Positions 1-10,589 of a DNA stretch of 64,000 nt are shown piece by piece. The first letter of the stretch is position 1. Each line of letters starts with the position of its first letter. The notes under the pieces were generated by a model. The model saw nothing but the letters and a program-made list of their open reading frames with translations. It was not told where the DNA came from and made no database searches. Where the stretch lies: NCBI RefSeq assembly GCF_030246865.1, contig NZ_CP126738.1, positions 806,001 through 870,000 on the forward strand, in the 5' to 3' direction. A program made the position numbers and the translations under genes. This DNA comes from Microbacterium sp. zg-B96. GTDB lineage: Bacteria > Actinomycetota > Actinomycetes > Actinomycetales > Microbacteriaceae.

Positions 1-100
1 GCGCCCCGGCCGCAAGGTGGGTCACGTCACCGTCGTCGGCCCCGATCTCGACGAAACGGTCTACGAAGCACGCGCCGCCGCCGCCCACTTCGACGCCTGA
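1..100 (+). CDS. purK: PurK C-terminus (5-(carboxyamino)imidazole ribonucleotide synthase), 3' fragment
   Basis: Only the last 32 codons are inside the window, in the frame starting at base 2 and ending with TGA at 98-100. The visible tail carries RKVGHVTVVG followed by a short helix ending HFDA, which resembles the C-terminal end of the ATP-grasp enzyme PurK. PurK carboxylates AIR to N5-CAIR in cytoplasmic purine synthesis. The next gene on the same strand is purE, the mutase that uses its product, and that context supports the call. The fragment is too short to judge catalytic residues. Confidence 0.8.
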   Translation, partial: RPGRKVGHVTVVGPDLDETVYEARAAAAHFDA

Positions 101-118
101 CAGACGCTGAAACGACAC

Positions 119-163
119 CTGGTCGCCGACACGGTGGGAACTTCCCATCGTTTCGGCGACCAG
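119..163. other. Nested perfect inverted repeat between purK and purE
   Basis: An 11-bp perfect outer arm (119-129, CTGGTCGCCGA) pairs with 153-163. Inside the loop a second perfect repeat TGGGA/TCCCA (135-139 and 143-147) can form its own hairpin. No run of T follows, so it is not a canonical intrinsic terminator. It could end purK transcription, protect mRNA ends, or bind a purine regulator. The sequence alone does not decide. Confidence 0.6.
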
Positions 164-232
164 CTGTGGTCTCACCGGTCGGGCGGGGACGGGTCGTGCG
201 CGCCGTTGCGGGCAACTTGCAGGCGCGCGGCC

Positions 233-238
233 TAGCCT
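233..238 (+). promoter_or_regulatory. Probable -10 box for leaderless purE
   Basis: TAGCCT lies 6 nt before the GTG start of purE. There is no Shine-Dalgarno in that gap, so the transcript probably starts at or next to the GTG. Confidence 0.45.
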
Positions 239-244
239 TGACAG

Positions 245-760
245 GTGACCCGGCCGCTGCATTCCTCCGAAGAACCCCTCGTCGGTGTCGTCATGGGCTC
301 CGACTCCGACTGGCGCGTCATGAGCGATGCCTCCCAGGTGCTGAGCGAATTCGCCGTGCCGCACGAGGTCGAGGTCGTCTCGGCCCACCGCACGCCCGAC
401 AAGCTGATCCGGTACGGCCGTGAGGCGCGGGGGCGGGGCCTGAAGGTCATCATCGCCGGCGCCGGCGGCGCAGCCCACCTACCAGGCATGCTCGCCTCCG
501 TCACCGGGCTCCCCGTCATCGGCGTGCCCGTGCAGCTGGCCACCCTCGACGGCCTCGACTCGCTGCTGAGTATCGTGCAGATGCCCGCCGGCATCCCGGT
601 GGCCACCGTCTCGATCAACGGCGCCCGCAACGCCGGACTGCTCGCCGCGCGCATCCTCGCGACCGGCGACAGCCGGCTCGCCGACCGGATCGATGGCTTC
701 GCCCTGGACCTCGAACGTCAGGTCGAGGAGAAGAACCGGCGGCTGAAGGACTCGCTGTGA
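245..760 (+). CDS. purE: N5-carboxyaminoimidazole ribonucleotide mutase
   Basis: Class I PurE interconverts N5-CAIR and CAIR in cytoplasmic purine synthesis. The 171-residue length fits the family. Visible signatures are [11 protein letters not shown] near residue 13, the active-site stretch SAHRTP near 47, and the phosphate-binding [12 protein letters not shown] near 75 followed by GVPV. The GTG start at 245 keeps the first beta strand (VGVVM). An ATG at 293 would delete it. A TAGCCT box 6 nt upstream supports leaderless translation from this GTG. It sits 144 bp after purK, and its stop overlaps the start of the LCP gene by 4 nt (GTGA), so the two are probably translationally coupled. Confidence 0.96.
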   Translation: MTRPLHSSEEPLVGVVMGSDSDWRVMSDASQVLSEFAVPHEVEVVSAHRTPDKLIRYGREARGRGLKVIIAGAGGAAHLPGMLASVTGLPVIGVPVQLATLDGLDSLLSIVQMPAGIPVATVSINGARNAGLLAARILATGDSRLADRIDGFALDLERQVEEKNRRLKDSL

Positions 761-2211
761 GCGTGAGCAGCCCGCCGCGCGCCAGCGCCGGCAGGCCGAC
801 GTCGGCGCGGTCCGCACTCGTGCAGGACCGACCGATGCGGCATCCGGATGCCGCATCGCCCGACGTGATGACCCGCCGCGCCTGGTGGCTCGTGGTGCTC
901 AACTTCCTGCTGCCGGGGTCGGCACAGGTGGTGGCGGGCAACCGCCGGCTGGGCCGCGTGGGACTTGCGGCCACCCTCGCGATGTGGGTCCTGCTCGCGC
1001 TCACCGTGCTTTCGGCCCTGCTGTGGCGCGCACCGATCGGCTGGATCGGCACCAACTGGTTCGCGCTCACCCTGGTCCAGCTCATCCTTTTCGCGTACGT
1101 GGTGCTGTGGGTGGTGCTGACCGTCGACACCCTGCGACTCGTGCGCCTGGTGCGCGTGCGAAAGGCGGCCAGGTTCGGGGTGGCGGCGCTCGCCGTCGCG
1201 CTGCTCGTGGTCGCCGGTGGGACCACGGCCTACGCCGCTGTCTCGGTGGGCACCGCGCGGGACACGCTCGGCAGTCTCTTCGGACAGAGCGGCCCCACCG
1301 TGCCGCCCTCGGACGGCCACTACAACATCCTCCTGCTCGGTGCCGACAGCGGCGACGGCCGCGACTCGATGCGGTTCGACAGCATCTCCGTCGTGTCGAT
1401 CAACGCCGACACCGGCGCGGTCACGATCACCGGCATCCCGCGCGACATCCAGAACCCGCCGTTCTCGGCAGGCCCCATGCAGGACCTGTATCCCGACGGC
1501 TTCGAGGGTCACAGCGACCCCACCTGCGGGTGGAGCGCCGGCATCAACCAGCTCATGAACGCCGTCGAGGTGTGCCGCGACGGCACCGGTCTCTACCCGG
1601 ACGCCGAGGACAACGGCTCCTCGCCGGCCGTGGAGGCGACCAAGGATGCCGCAGAGGGCATCCTCGGCATCGAGATCCCGTACTACGTCTTCGTCGACAT
1701 GCACGGCTTCGCCGACCTCATCGACGCGCTGGGCGGGGTGGACATCACGGTCGCCGAGCGGCTGCCCAAGGGCGGCGGTCCCGCCTACGAGGGTCAGCCG
1801 GTCGATGACTGGGCGACCGGCTGGATCGAGGCGGGCGAGCAGCACATGGACGGCGACACCGCTCAGTGGTATGCCCGCTCCCGCTACACCACCAGCGACT
1901 GGGATCGCATGCAGCGCCAGCGGCAGTTGCAGCAGGCGATGCTCGCCCAGCTCGATCCGGTGACGGTGCTCACGCGCATCAACGAGATCCTGGGCGCCGG
2001 TCAGCACCTCATCGAGACCGACCTGCCGCAGTCGATGCTGCCCTACTTCGCCGAGCTGGCGCTGAAGGCGAAGGAGCAGCCGATGACGTCGCTCGAACTC
2101 ACCCCCGAGGGGGTGGGTATCGACCCGGAGGAACCCGACTACGACTACATCCGCGAGATCATGCAGTCCACGCTCCACCCGCTGACACCCACCCCGGCTC
2201 CGGAGGGCTGA
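757..2211 (+). CDS. LytR-CpsA-Psr (LCP) family wall-glycopolymer transferase
   Basis: LCP proteins transfer lipid-linked glycopolymers onto peptidoglycan outside the membrane. The 484-residue product has an N-terminal region with about four hydrophobic segments between residues 40 and 165, more than the single anchor of simple LCP proteins. The extracellular LCP domain follows, with [14 protein letters not shown] near 188, [19 protein letters not shown] (an arginine used for pyrophosphate binding in the family), a Cys-containing insert near 250-270, [13 protein letters not shown] near 325, and [19 protein letters not shown] near 370. The GTG start overlaps the purE stop; an internal ATG at 835 is an alternative. 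Its position before a large glycan locus suggests it attaches one of those polymers. Confidence 0.92.
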   Translation: MSVSSPPRASAGRPTSARSALVQDRPMRHPDAASPDVMTRRAWWLVVLNFLLPGSAQVVAGNRRLGRVGLAATLAMWVLLALTVLSALLWRAPIGWIGTNWFALTLVQLILFAYVVLWVVLTVDTLRLVRLVRVRKAARFGVAALAVALLVVAGGTTAYAAVSVGTARDTLGSLFGQSGPTVPPSDGHYNILLLGADSGDGRDSMRFDSISVVSINADTGAVTITGIPRDIQNPPFSAGPMQDLYPDGFEGHSDPTCGWSAGINQLMNAVEVCRDGTGLYPDAEDNGSSPAVEATKDAAEGILGIEIPYYVFVDMHGFADLIDALGGVDITVAERLPKGGGPAYEGQPVDDWATGWIEAGEQHMDGDTAQWYARSRYTTSDWDRMQRQRQLQQAMLAQLDPVTVLTRINEILGAGQHLIETDLPQSMLPYFAELALKAKEQPMTSLELTPEGVGIDPEEPDYDYIREIMQSTLHPLTPTPAPEG

Positions 2212-2214
2212 GCG

Positions 2215-3327
2215 ATGACGACGACACTGCGAGTGGTGCTGGACGCCCTCGTCCAGCCGGCCGGCGACCTCGCCGAGGCGTCGCGCGAGCTCACGACAGC
2301 ACTGGTGCGCACCGCGCCGTCCGGTTGCGAGGTCGCCGCTCTCGTGCCGGCGGCGCCGGACGGGGCGGTCGCCGAGCTGCGGGGTCAGCTCCCGGGCATC
2401 GCCCGCATCGACACCGCCCCCCTCGGGCGCCGCGAGCTCGCGGCATCCTGGCAGCTGGGCATCGCCACGGGAGCCGGCGGCGGCATGATCCACTCGCCGA
2501 GCCTCATGGCGCCGCTCGTGCGTCACGACCGTGCGTATGACCACGACCAGACCGTCGTGACGGTGTGGGACCTCACCCCGTGGGAGGCGCCGGACGAGCT
2601 GCCGCGCGCGACGGCGATGTGGCACAGATCGATGCTCAAGCGCGCGGTCAAGCACGCCGACGCCGTCGTGGTGCCTACGCACGCGCACGCCCAGCGCCTG
2701 GCGGAGTTCGCGAAGCTCGGCGACCGGATCCGCGTGATCGCCGGCGCTGCCCCGGCCGGCTTCGCCGTGCCGACGGATGAGGTCGGGCGCCGCCGTGCGC
2801 TGGAGCTTCCCGCGCAGTACGTGCTGATCGACGGCGGGCGGCGCGATGGGCTCGACGCTGCGTTCGCCGCAGCCGCACGTGCCGGCGGCGACCTCGCCGT
2901 CGTGGTCACCGACGTGACCGAGGAGGGCGCCGCGGCGGTAGCCGACATCGCGAGCGCGGCGGGCCTGCCCGAAGCGCACCTTCACGTGCGAGGGCGGCTC
3001 GATGCCGCCGACCGCGCCGCAGTGCTGGGAGGCGCCGCGACCGTGCTGGCCTCTTCGACCCTCACGGTGTTCCCGTGGCTCGTCGTCGAGGCCCTCGCTG
3101 TCGGTGCCCCGGTCGTCGCGGCCGCCTGCGAGGTGCACCGTGAGGTGATCGTCGACGGGGGACTGCTCGTCGACGCGTCGGGCGACGCTCTCGCCGCGGG
3201 CCTGGCGCAGGCCCTCGGCTCGGATGCCGCGCGGGCGCGACTGGCGGTGCTGGCAGGCGACCGCGGCCGGGCGTTCTCATGGCTCGGAGCTGCGGAGCGG
3301 GTCTGGCAGTTGCACGCCGAGTTGTAG
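2215..3327 (+). CDS. Family 4-type glycosyltransferase
   Basis: Predicted cytoplasmic GT-B retaining glycosyltransferase of 370 residues; donor and acceptor cannot be read from sequence. The N-terminal half has a Rossmann-like pattern and HADAVVVPTHAHAQRL near residue 145, typical of the linker region in GT4 enzymes. The C-terminal half has FPWLVVEALAVGAPVVAA near residue 283, matching the EX7E-type donor-binding region with E at VVEALA, and then EVHREVIVDGGLLVD. The start ATG lies 3 nt after the LCP stop, so it is probably in one operon with the LCP gene. It converges on the LGFP gene with 35 bp between the stops. Confidence 0.85.
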   Translation: MTTTLRVVLDALVQPAGDLAEASRELTTALVRTAPSGCEVAALVPAAPDGAVAELRGQLPGIARIDTAPLGRRELAASWQLGIATGAGGGMIHSPSLMAPLVRHDRAYDHDQTVVTVWDLTPWEAPDELPRATAMWHRSMLKRAVKHADAVVVPTHAHAQRLAEFAKLGDRIRVIAGAAPAGFAVPTDEVGRRRALELPAQYVLIDGGRRDGLDAAFAAAARAGGDLAVVVTDVTEEGAAAVADIASAAGLPEAHLHVRGRLDAADRAAVLGGAATVLASSTLTVFPWLVVEALAVGAPVVAAACEVHREVIVDGGLLVDASGDALAAGLAQALGSDAARARLAVLAGDRGRAFSWLGAAERVWQLHAEL

Positions 3328-3362
3328 CCCCGTCTCGGAAGATCGCCGCGCCTCAGGCGCTG

Positions 3363-5483
3363 CTATTCGCGTGTGAACGAAACGTAACCGCGCTGGTCCG
3401 ACCGAGCCACCCCGTGCTGGAACTGCTGCGTGCAGCCGTTCGCATCGCACGTCTGTGCTGCGGCGGGCCACCCCAGCCAGGTGATCTCGCCGCCGTAGGT
3501 GTACCACATTGACAGGATCGCGCCGTACTGCGTGAAGACAGGCTGTCCGCTCGAGTTCTGCGTGAGGATCCCGGCGCCGTAGTGCTGGATCCACCCTCCG
3601 CCGTTGGCGTCGGAGTAACGGATGCTGTTCAGTGCCGGACCGAAAGTGGCGAGTCCGCCGCCGTTGCGCCACGACGAGGCGATGGAGCCGAACACCCCGT
3701 AGGTGCCCCACGCGGGAGACTCGGTGATCACTCCGCCGTCGAACTCCTGAGCGCAGTCTCCGGATGCCGTGCATGAACGTTCCGTGCGCGGCCAGCCGTA
3801 CGGCCCCGCCTCGGAACCGCTCGATGACCACAAGCGCTGTCCCGCGCCGTACGGGATCGCGCGGACCCCCGAGGTGCCCTGGGCGAGTATCCCCGCTGCG
3901 AAGTTCTGGACCCAGCCCCCGCCTCCGGCGCTGACCGTACGCATGTCGTTGAATGCGGGTCCCATGGACGACAGGCCGCCGCGTCCCAGCCAGTCCGCGG
4001 CGATGGAGCCGCTCAGGATATGGGCACCCCACGTCGGGTCAACCGTCACGACGCCGCCCGCGAATGTCTGTGCGCAACGGTCCGCGACGCAGGAGTAGTC
4101 GGTCGTCGGCCAGCCGACCCAGCCGCTGGCACCGCCGGTGCTCATCCACTCGTCCAGCAACGCGCCGTACGGCGTGAGGTGGAAGCCGCTGGCGCTCTGA
4201 GCAAGCACGCCGCGTTCGAAGTGCTGTATCCAGGCAACGCCGTCGGGACGCTCGAGATAGGCCATGTCGTTCAGTGCAGCGCCGAGCGAGCCGTCTGTCG
4301 CGCCGGAAGCCCGCCAATGATCGTTGACTCCGCCCCAGATCGCGTGGGCGCCGTACGCGGCAGTCGAGGAGATCGACCCCGCGACGAAGGACTGCGCACA
4401 GCGGGACCCGCTGGAACAGGCGATCGGGGCGTTGGGGAAGCCGAGGCCACCCGTGGCACCGCCCTGTCTGTTGTACTCCGTCAGCGTCGCCCCGTTCGCG
4501 ATGAACACCGTTCCGCCCCAGAAGCTGCCGTAGAGCGTGCCTCGCTCGAAGCGCTGGTACCACCCCTCGCCGTTGTTCTCGACGTAGACCGCGTACGACA
4601 CGGGCGCGCCCATGCTGCCGCCGGCGCCGCCCTGCGCGTTCCAGTAGTCCGCGAATCCGGGGTGCACGGTGAAGCTGCGGGGGTCGCCGAACCAGTCCGT
4701 GAAGAGGCGCCAGAAGTTGCGGTTGCCGTACGCCGAGCAGCCGTCGCCGGTGCCGTAGAGGTTGCGCAGTGCGGCGTCGTTGGGCGTATACGGCGTGTAG
4801 ATGTACAGCGCTGCGGTCGCCTGGTTGTGGATGTACACCGGCTTCGTGCCACAGGACACCGTGGGCGAGTAGAGGATGTTGTTGGTGCGGCCGGCGCGGT
4901 AGCCCCACGAATTGGGTGTGGCGCGGTAAATCTGGAACTGGCGAGCGGCGTAGTACACCTGGTAGAAGAAGCCGGCGGTATTCGGGTCGCACGGTGCGGT
5001 GTCGGGACAGCCCTGGCCGGTCGCGGCCTGATAGCTCCACGCCGACGGCCGGGTGGCCGTGATCAGACTCTGCTCCTTCTCAAGCAACACCAGCAGCACG
5101 CGCTGGTTGATGCCGCACGAACGGGCGACGTTGTCGATGATCTGAGCCGCGGTCTCGCGAGGATTGCCGACATACCCCCTGCAGTGGGAGTCGGCCGCGA
5201 CAGTGGGGGTGGACTGGGCGTAGGACTTCAGGCACGTGTATCCGTCGGCGCACGTGCGCACTTTCCCGTTCAGGAACGTCTGGACGTCGGTCGCGGTCAT
5301 CCCGTTCGAGTCGTAGAAGACCTGATCATCGATGATGTGCCCAGCGTCCCAGTCCGACGCATCGGCCGCAGCCGCCGGCTCGCTCGGGAGCGGAACGAGG
5401 AGGCCGATCGTTGCGATGAAGGCGACCAGCAGCGACATGATCCTGATGTGCCGCCGCGGGGCGGGATGCTCTCTGACGCTCAC
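3363..5483 (-). CDS. Secreted LGFP-repeat protein with N-terminal lysozyme-like region
   Basis: A 706-residue exported protein. A signal peptide covers roughly residues 1-40 (basic RRHIR, then a hydrophobic core ending AAAADA). Residues about 45-245 form a Cys-rich domain with VLLVLLEKEQSL, which resembles the catalytic-Glu helix of lysozyme-like transglycosylases; I infer this by eye only. From about 255 to the end there are about eight LGFP-type repeats arranged as four doublets. The second member of each doublet carries a GWP/GFP core and a close Cys pair, for example YSCVADRCAQTF. LGFP repeats are known from wall-associated proteins of Corynebacteriales. The GTG start at 5483 overlaps the lipoprotein stop (GTGA). 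It lies beside dTDP-sugar genes, suggesting a wall-polysaccharide-binding or wall-modifying role. Confidence 0.72.
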   Translation of the reverse strand: MSVREHPAPRRHIRIMSLLVAFIATIGLLVPLPSEPAAAADASDWDAGHIIDDQVFYDSNGMTATDVQTFLNGKVRTCADGYTCLKSYAQSTPTVAADSHCRGYVGNPRETAAQIIDNVARSCGINQRVLLVLLEKEQSLITATRPSAWSYQAATGQGCPDTAPCDPNTAGFFYQVYYAARQFQIYRATPNSWGYRAGRTNNILYSPTVSCGTKPVYIHNQATAALYIYTPYTPNDAALRNLYGTGDGCSAYGNRNFWRLFTDWFGDPRSFTVHPGFADYWNAQGGAGGSMGAPVSYAVYVENNGEGWYQRFERGTLYGSFWGGTVFIANGATLTEYNRQGGATGGLGFPNAPIACSSGSRCAQSFVAGSISSTAAYGAHAIWGGVNDHWRASGATDGSLGAALNDMAYLERPDGVAWIQHFERGVLAQSASGFHLTPYGALLDEWMSTGGASGWVGWPTTDYSCVADRCAQTFAGGVVTVDPTWGAHILSGSIAADWLGRGGLSSMGPAFNDMRTVSAGGGGWVQNFAAGILAQGTSGVRAIPYGAGQRLWSSSGSEAGPYGWPRTERSCTASGDCAQEFDGGVITESPAWGTYGVFGSIASSWRNGGGLATFGPALNSIRYSDANGGGWIQHYGAGILTQNSSGQPVFTQYGAILSMWYTYGGEITWLGWPAAAQTCDANGCTQQFQHGVARSDQRGYVSFTRE

Positions 5484-6004
5484 GGGACGCTCACTTCGCT
5501 GTCGGCACGACCGTAAGAGGTCGGGGAGGTGTAGGTGAGCGTCAGGTCCCAAGTCCCCGGCGACAACACGCTCGCCGGAATGGTCATGACGCCGCAGAAG
5601 TTGGTCTGAGGCCCGCTGGTGGCGTCGATCGCCGCCGTGTGAGACGTGTCGTCGCGTCGTACCTCGAGCGTGCACGTCCCGCCTGCCTCCGGCGCGGCGC
5701 CGACGATACCGGTCGCTTCGATGGCGCCGTCGATGACGTCCACAGTCGTGAGGACAACGTCAACGGGCGCGAGCCCGGCCGGAGCAGTGGGGGAAGCTGT
5801 GACCGGCGGCGGAGCCGCGGTCTCACCGGGCTGCGCGGGTGCCGCCGACGTCGGTGAGGCGGACTGCGCCGGCGGGATGGGAGTGCTGCTCCCGGTCGCA
5901 CCGGGGGCGGGTTCAGCGGCGCACCCCACGAAGCCGGCACACAGCACGACAGCGACCGCCGACAGGGAGTATCGGCGAACCCGATGCCGCGCGGCAGTAT
6001 TCAT
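5480..6004 (-). CDS. Putative lipoprotein with C-terminal Ig-like fold
   Basis: A 174-residue protein with a basic start, a hydrophobic segment, and a lipobox ending FVGC with the lipidated Cys at residue 28. A Pro/Thr/Ser/Ala-rich linker of about 45 residues follows, which would span the wall. The C-terminal 95 residues look like a beta-sandwich with one Cys pair (GGTCTLEV and NFCGVM). No family is recognised. It is coupled by a 4-nt overlap to the LGFP protein, so both are probably exported and act at the same surface site. A TAGCCT box sits 6 nt before the ATG with no clear Shine-Dalgarno. Confidence 0.75.
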   Translation of the reverse strand: MNTAARHRVRRYSLSAVAVVLCAGFVGCAAEPAPGATGSSTPIPPAQSASPTSAAPAQPGETAAPPPVTASPTAPAGLAPVDVVLTTVDVIDGAIEATGIVGAAPEAGGTCTLEVRRDDTSHTAAIDATSGPQTNFCGVMTIPASVLSPGTWDLTLTYTSPTSYGRADSEVSVP

Positions 6005-6010
6005 CCCACC

Positions 6011-6016
6011 AGGCTA
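6011..6016 (-). promoter_or_regulatory. Probable -10 box for leaderless lipoprotein/LGFP operon
   Basis: On the minus strand TAGCCT is followed by a 6-nt spacer and the ATG at 6004. The spacing matches other leaderless starts in this window. Confidence 0.45.
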
Positions 6017-6087
6017 TACAGCGCGCACCCCCGTGCGGTGGACCGGCGCACGGTGTCTTGCGGCGCGCAAGGAGATGGCGGCCCGGC

Positions 6088-6645
6088 TCAGGGGCGCATC
6101 GGCCGCACGTCGGCAAGCCGAGGGTGCAGGCGGTCCTTGTCCGACAGTTCCGCGCGGTCGAGCGGGACCGGCCAGGGCACGGCAACCGTCTCGTCCGCCA
6201 GGTTGAGGAAGGTGTAGTCGGCGTCGGGACGCCAATGCGCGTTCACCAGGTAGCTGTAGGCGGTGTCGTCCTCGATCGTCTGGAAGGCGTTGCCGACACC
6301 GCGCGGAACGAAGATCCCTCGGGACGCGTCGATGACGCTCGTGAAGAGGCGACCGAAGCTGGGCCCCTCCCGCAGATCCACCCATGCGCCGAAGACGGAG
6401 CCGGTGGCCACCGAGATGTACTTGTCCCATGGCTCGGCGTGGATGCCTCGCGTGGTGCCGGCGGCGCGATTGAACGAGATGTTGTTCTGCACCGGCTGGA
6501 AGTCGGGCAGCCCGACCGAACGCATCTTCTCCTGCTGCCAGTTCTCCTTGAACCAGCCCCGGTTGTCGCCATGGACGGGAAGGTCGAAGAGGATCAGCCC
6601 CGGAATGGAGGTTTCCTGGGCGGCAAGGGATTTCCCGTATTCCAT
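6088..6645 (-). CDS. rmlC: dTDP-4-dehydrorhamnose 3,5-epimerase-like protein
   Basis: RmlC epimerises dTDP-4-keto-6-deoxyglucose at C3 and C5 in the cytoplasm. The 185-residue length equals typical RmlC. The cupin core shows HGDNRGWF near 25, QNNISFN near 53, GTTRGIHAEPWDKYIS with the presumed catalytic His at residue 69, GAWVDLREGPSFGR, and FVPRGVGNAFQTIEDD. The RGIHAEPWDKY form resembles the RmlC half of actinobacterial RmlCD fusions more than classic RGLHYQ enzymes, yet no RmlD half is attached. The ATG at 6645 lies 2 nt after the rmlB stop; a GTG at 6651 overlapping that stop is an alternative. Confidence 0.88.
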   Translation of the reverse strand: MEYGKSLAAQETSIPGLILFDLPVHGDNRGWFKENWQQEKMRSVGLPDFQPVQNNISFNRAAGTTRGIHAEPWDKYISVATGSVFGAWVDLREGPSFGRLFTSVIDASRGIFVPRGVGNAFQTIEDDTAYSYLVNAHWRPDADYTFLNLADETVAVPWPVPLDRAELSDKDRLHPRLADVRPMRP

Positions 6646-6647
6646 CG

Positions 6648-7658
<1,011 letters not shown>

Positions 7659-7737
7659 GTGGGCACGCCGCCGAGAGACCGCTGTGCCTCGCCCCGGCGA
7701 TTGGCGAGCGCGCCTCCGATCGGCGAGACTGGACAGC

Positions 7738-8604
7738 ATGCGCGGGATCATACTGGCCGGAGGAACCGGCTCACGGCTCCACCCCATCACCCTCGGGGTG
7801 TCGAAGCAACTGGTACCGGTTTACGACAAGCCGATGATCTACTACCCACTGTCGACGCTGATCCTCGCGGGAATTCGCGACATCCTCGTGGTGACGACGC
7901 CGCACGATGCGGATCAGTTCGAACGCCTCCTCGGGGACGGCACCCGCTTCGGTGTCTCGATCACCTACGCGCAGCAGCCCTCCCCGGACGGCCTGGCGCA
8001 GGCTTTCGTCCTGGGGGAGCAGCACATCGGCTCCGAGTCGGTCGCGCTCGTGCTCGGGGACAACATCTTCTACGGTCAGGGGCTGGGCACCCGTCTTCGC
8101 CAGTTCGCATCGCCTGACGGTGGCGTGATCTTCGGGTATTGGGTCGACGACCCCACGGCCTACGGTGTTGTGGAGTTCGGAGAGGACATGCGCGTCGCCT
8201 CGATCGAGGAGAAGCCGGCCCATCCCAAGAGCAGTTATGCCGTGCCGGGGCTTTACTTCTACGACAACGACGTCGTGGAGATCGCCAAGACGCTCAAGCC
8301 GTCGCCGCGGGGCGAGCTCGAGATCACCGACGTCAATCGCCGATACCTGGAAGAAGGACGGCTGCGCGTCGAACTGCTGCCGCGCGGAACCGCCTGGCTC
8401 GACACCGGCACGTTCGACTCCCTCAGCGAGGCGACCGAGTTCGTGCGCACCGTGCAGAAGCGCCAAGGGCTCTCACTGGGGTGCCCCGAGGAGGTCGCAT
8501 GGCGACTCGGGTTCCTCAGTGACGATGAACTGCGCGAAAGGGCGGCCCCGCTCGTGAAGAGCGGTTACGGCGCCTACCTCCTCAACCTCTTGGACGCACG
8601 ATGA
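7738..8604 (+). CDS. rmlA: Glucose-1-phosphate thymidylyltransferase
   Basis: RmlA makes dTDP-glucose from glucose-1-phosphate and dTTP, the entry step of dTDP-deoxyhexose synthesis. The ATG at 7738 gives [24 protein letters not shown], the exact family N-terminus, and a 288-residue protein of normal length. Other signatures are [15 protein letters not shown] near 30, [10 protein letters not shown] near 108, [10 protein letters not shown] near 161, and [12 protein letters not shown] near 221. It starts a run of overlapping genes: its TGA overlaps the ATG of the RgpF-like gene (ATGA), which couples sugar-nucleotide supply to a glycan assembly gene. Confidence 0.96.
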   Translation: MRGIILAGGTGSRLHPITLGVSKQLVPVYDKPMIYYPLSTLILAGIRDILVVTTPHDADQFERLLGDGTRFGVSITYAQQPSPDGLAQAFVLGEQHIGSESVALVLGDNIFYGQGLGTRLRQFASPDGGVIFGYWVDDPTAYGVVEFGEDMRVASIEEKPAHPKSSYAVPGLYFYDNDVVEIAKTLKPSPRGELEITDVNRRYLEEGRLRVELLPRGTAWLDTGTFDSLSEATEFVRTVQKRQGLSLGCPEEVAWRLGFLSDDELRERAAPLVKSGYGAYLLNLLDAR

Positions 8605-10589
8605 GACGGCGCGCTGCAGAAGACGAGACAAGGAACACGGTGCCCACGTTCGACATCGGACCGCGCGAAGGCGCACCCGCCACTCGCTTCCCCGACGGCG
8701 GGAAGCGGGTGATCTTCTACCTCTTCTTCGATCACGAGGGGGTGGTGGACGACTACGTCCCGTACAAGCTCGAGAGGCTGCGGCCCTTCGCCGAGCACAT
8801 CTTCGTCATCGTGAACGGCTCCGTGAATGCTGAAGGCAAGGCGAAGCTCGACGCGGTCGCCGACACCGTCTGGGAACGGGAGAACACCGGCTTCGACGTC
8901 GGCGGGTACAAGGCCGCGCTCGCCGAATTCGGTGAGGAACGGCTCGCCGAGTACGACGAGCTCATCCTCATGAACTACACCTGGTACGGGCCCGTGCGCC
9001 CGTTCGAGCCGGTCTTCGAGCGGATGGACGCTGAGGACGTCGACTTCTGGGGGCTCACCACCCACGGGTCGATCAAGCCGAATCCGTTCACTCATCACGG
9101 TGAGCTCAAGGCGCACATCCAGTCGCACTGGATCGCGGTCCGGAAGTCGATGTTCCAGAGCCAGGACTGGCGCGACTACTGGGCGAACATGCCCGCGATG
9201 ACCACCTACCTCGACTCCGTCCTGAAGCACGAATCCGTCTTCACCGACCACTTCGCCACACGCGGCTGGTACTGGGACACCGCCTTCTCGCACGAGGCGT
9301 ACAGCGATGCCCACCCGACCTTCCAGTTCGCCGGGCAGCTGCTGGACGAAGGATGCCCGCTGCTGAAGCGGCGCCCCTTCTTCCACACTCCCGTCTTCCA
9401 GGACCGCCACTCGATCGTCCCGCGCTGGTTCCTGGACAAAGCGGAGTCCTATGGGTACTCGCGCGACCTCATCCTGCCGAACCTGGCTCGCACCAGCGAA
9501 CCGCGCGCGCTGTACACCAACGCGGCCCTGCTGGAGGTCCTGCCGGACGGCCACTCGGATTACGACGAAGGCAAGCCGCAGCGCATCGTGGCGATCGTGC
9601 ACATCTTCTACGTCGACATGACGGAGGAGCTGCTCGGATTCCTCTCCAACCTTCCCAGCGGGTTCGATTTGATCGTCACCACGACCGACGAGGGGCGTGC
9701 GCGCGAGATCCGCACCATCATCGACCGGCGCGCGGACCCCAAGGTCCAGAAGTACGAGGTGCGGGTGCTGCCCTCCAACCGCGGGAGGGACCTGTCGGCG
9801 TTCTTCATCGGTGCGAAGGACGTGCTGCGTAGCGACGACTACGACCTCGTCGTCAAGATCCACTCGAAGAAGACGGTCCAGAACCTCGTCAACAACGGGT
9901 ATTACTTCAAGCGGCAGCAGGTGGAGAACCTGCTGGGAACCTCGGCGTTCGCTTCGAACGTCGTCGCGCTGTTCCAGAAGGAGAGCAAGCTCGGCGTCGT
10001 CTTCCCGCCTCTCGTTCACGTGGGGCTCGCGACGATGGGGCGTGGCTGGTACGGCAACAAGCCCGGCGCCAAGGCCCTCGCCAAGAAGCTGGGTATCAAT
10101 GTGCCGCTCGACGACACCGCGCCGGTCGCTCCCTATGGGGCGATGTTCATCGCGCGGCCCGAGGCCCTGCGCAAGATGACCGACGTCGATTGGCGCTACA
10201 GCATGTACTCGCCGCCCTCGGATCACACCGACGGCTCACTCGCTCACGTGCAGGAGCGTCTCATTGCCTATGCTGCGGGCTCACACGGTTACTACGTGAA
10301 GTCGACGCTCACGCCCGAACACGCAGCGATCAGCTATACGTCGCTCGAATACAAGCTCAACGTCGTGGGGCCTTATGTGCCCCCGTATGCGGTGGATCAG
10401 GCGCACCTGCTTCCGATCATGGGTGAGTGGGGGCTGGGCGGGGGTCTGGGTCTGCTGAAGATCTTCTTCACCGTCTACCACCCGCGTGTGGGACGTTTCG
10501 TGCTCGGGCTGTACCGTCCGGCGCGGACGGTGTACCGGGCGCTGCGCAAGCTCGTGCGCCGGGACCGGGGTGCAGTGGCGGATGCGTAG
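8601..10589 (+). CDS. RgpF-like (rhamnan synthesis protein F) glycosyltransferase family protein
   Basis: A 662-residue soluble protein of the family typified by streptococcal RgpF, which acts in rhamnose-polymer assembly. The body looks like two related halves: residues about 30-290 carry [13 protein letters not shown] and [12 protein letters not shown], and residues about 320-600 carry [19 protein letters not shown] and [12 protein letters not shown]. Both motifs are family hallmarks. The ATG overlaps the rmlA stop. The 3' end overlaps the acyltransferase gene by 8 nt. Linkage to rmlA fits a transferase using a dTDP-deoxyhexose, but donor and acceptor are inferred. Confidence 0.87.
   Translation: MRRRAAEDETRNTVPTFDIGPREGAPATRFPDGGKRVIFYLFFDHEGVVDDYVPYKLERLRPFAEHIFVIVNGSVNAEGKAKLDAVADTVWERENTGFDVGGYKAALAEFGEERLAEYDELILMNYTWYGPVRPFEPVFERMDAEDVDFWGLTTHGSIKPNPFTHHGELKAHIQSHWIAVRKSMFQSQDWRDYWANMPAMTTYLDSVLKHESVFTDHFATRGWYWDTAFSHEAYSDAHPTFQFAGQLLDEGCPLLKRRPFFHTPVFQDRHSIVPRWFLDKAESYGYSRDLILPNLARTSEPRALYTNAALLEVLPDGHSDYDEGKPQRIVAIVHIFYVDMTEELLGFLSNLPSGFDLIVTTTDEGRAREIRTIIDRRADPKVQKYEVRVLPSNRGRDLSAFFIGAKDVLRSDDYDLVVKIHSKKTVQNLVNNGYYFKRQQVENLLGTSAFASNVVALFQKESKLGVVFPPLVHVGLATMGRGWYGNKPGAKALAKKLGINVPLDDTAPVAPYGAMFIARPEALRKMTDVDWRYSMYSPPSDHTDGSLAHVQERLIAYAAGSHGYYVKSTLTPEHAAISYTSLEYKLNVVGPYVPPYAVDQAHLLPIMGEWGLGGGLGLLKIFFTVYHPRVGRFVLGLYRPARTVYRALRKLVRRDRGAVADA

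Noticed and set aside
238..293. TTGACA at 238-243 as a consensus -35 driving a shorter PurE from ATG 293
   Set aside because: The matching -10 position (261-266) is poor, and starting at 293 would remove the first beta strand that precedes GSDSDW in PurE proteins.
718..3138. Very long minus-strand open frame (about 800 codons) opposite purE, the LCP gene and the GT4 gene
   Set aside because: It is antisense to three clear genes, has no family motif, is rich in Arg/His/Gly as frame shadows of GC-rich genes are, and has no credible start site.
4020..5516. Plus-strand open frame of about 500 codons opposite the LGFP-repeat gene
   Set aside because: The minus-strand product has a signal peptide and regular LGFP repeats; the plus-strand frame has low-complexity Ala/Arg/Val composition and no start signal.
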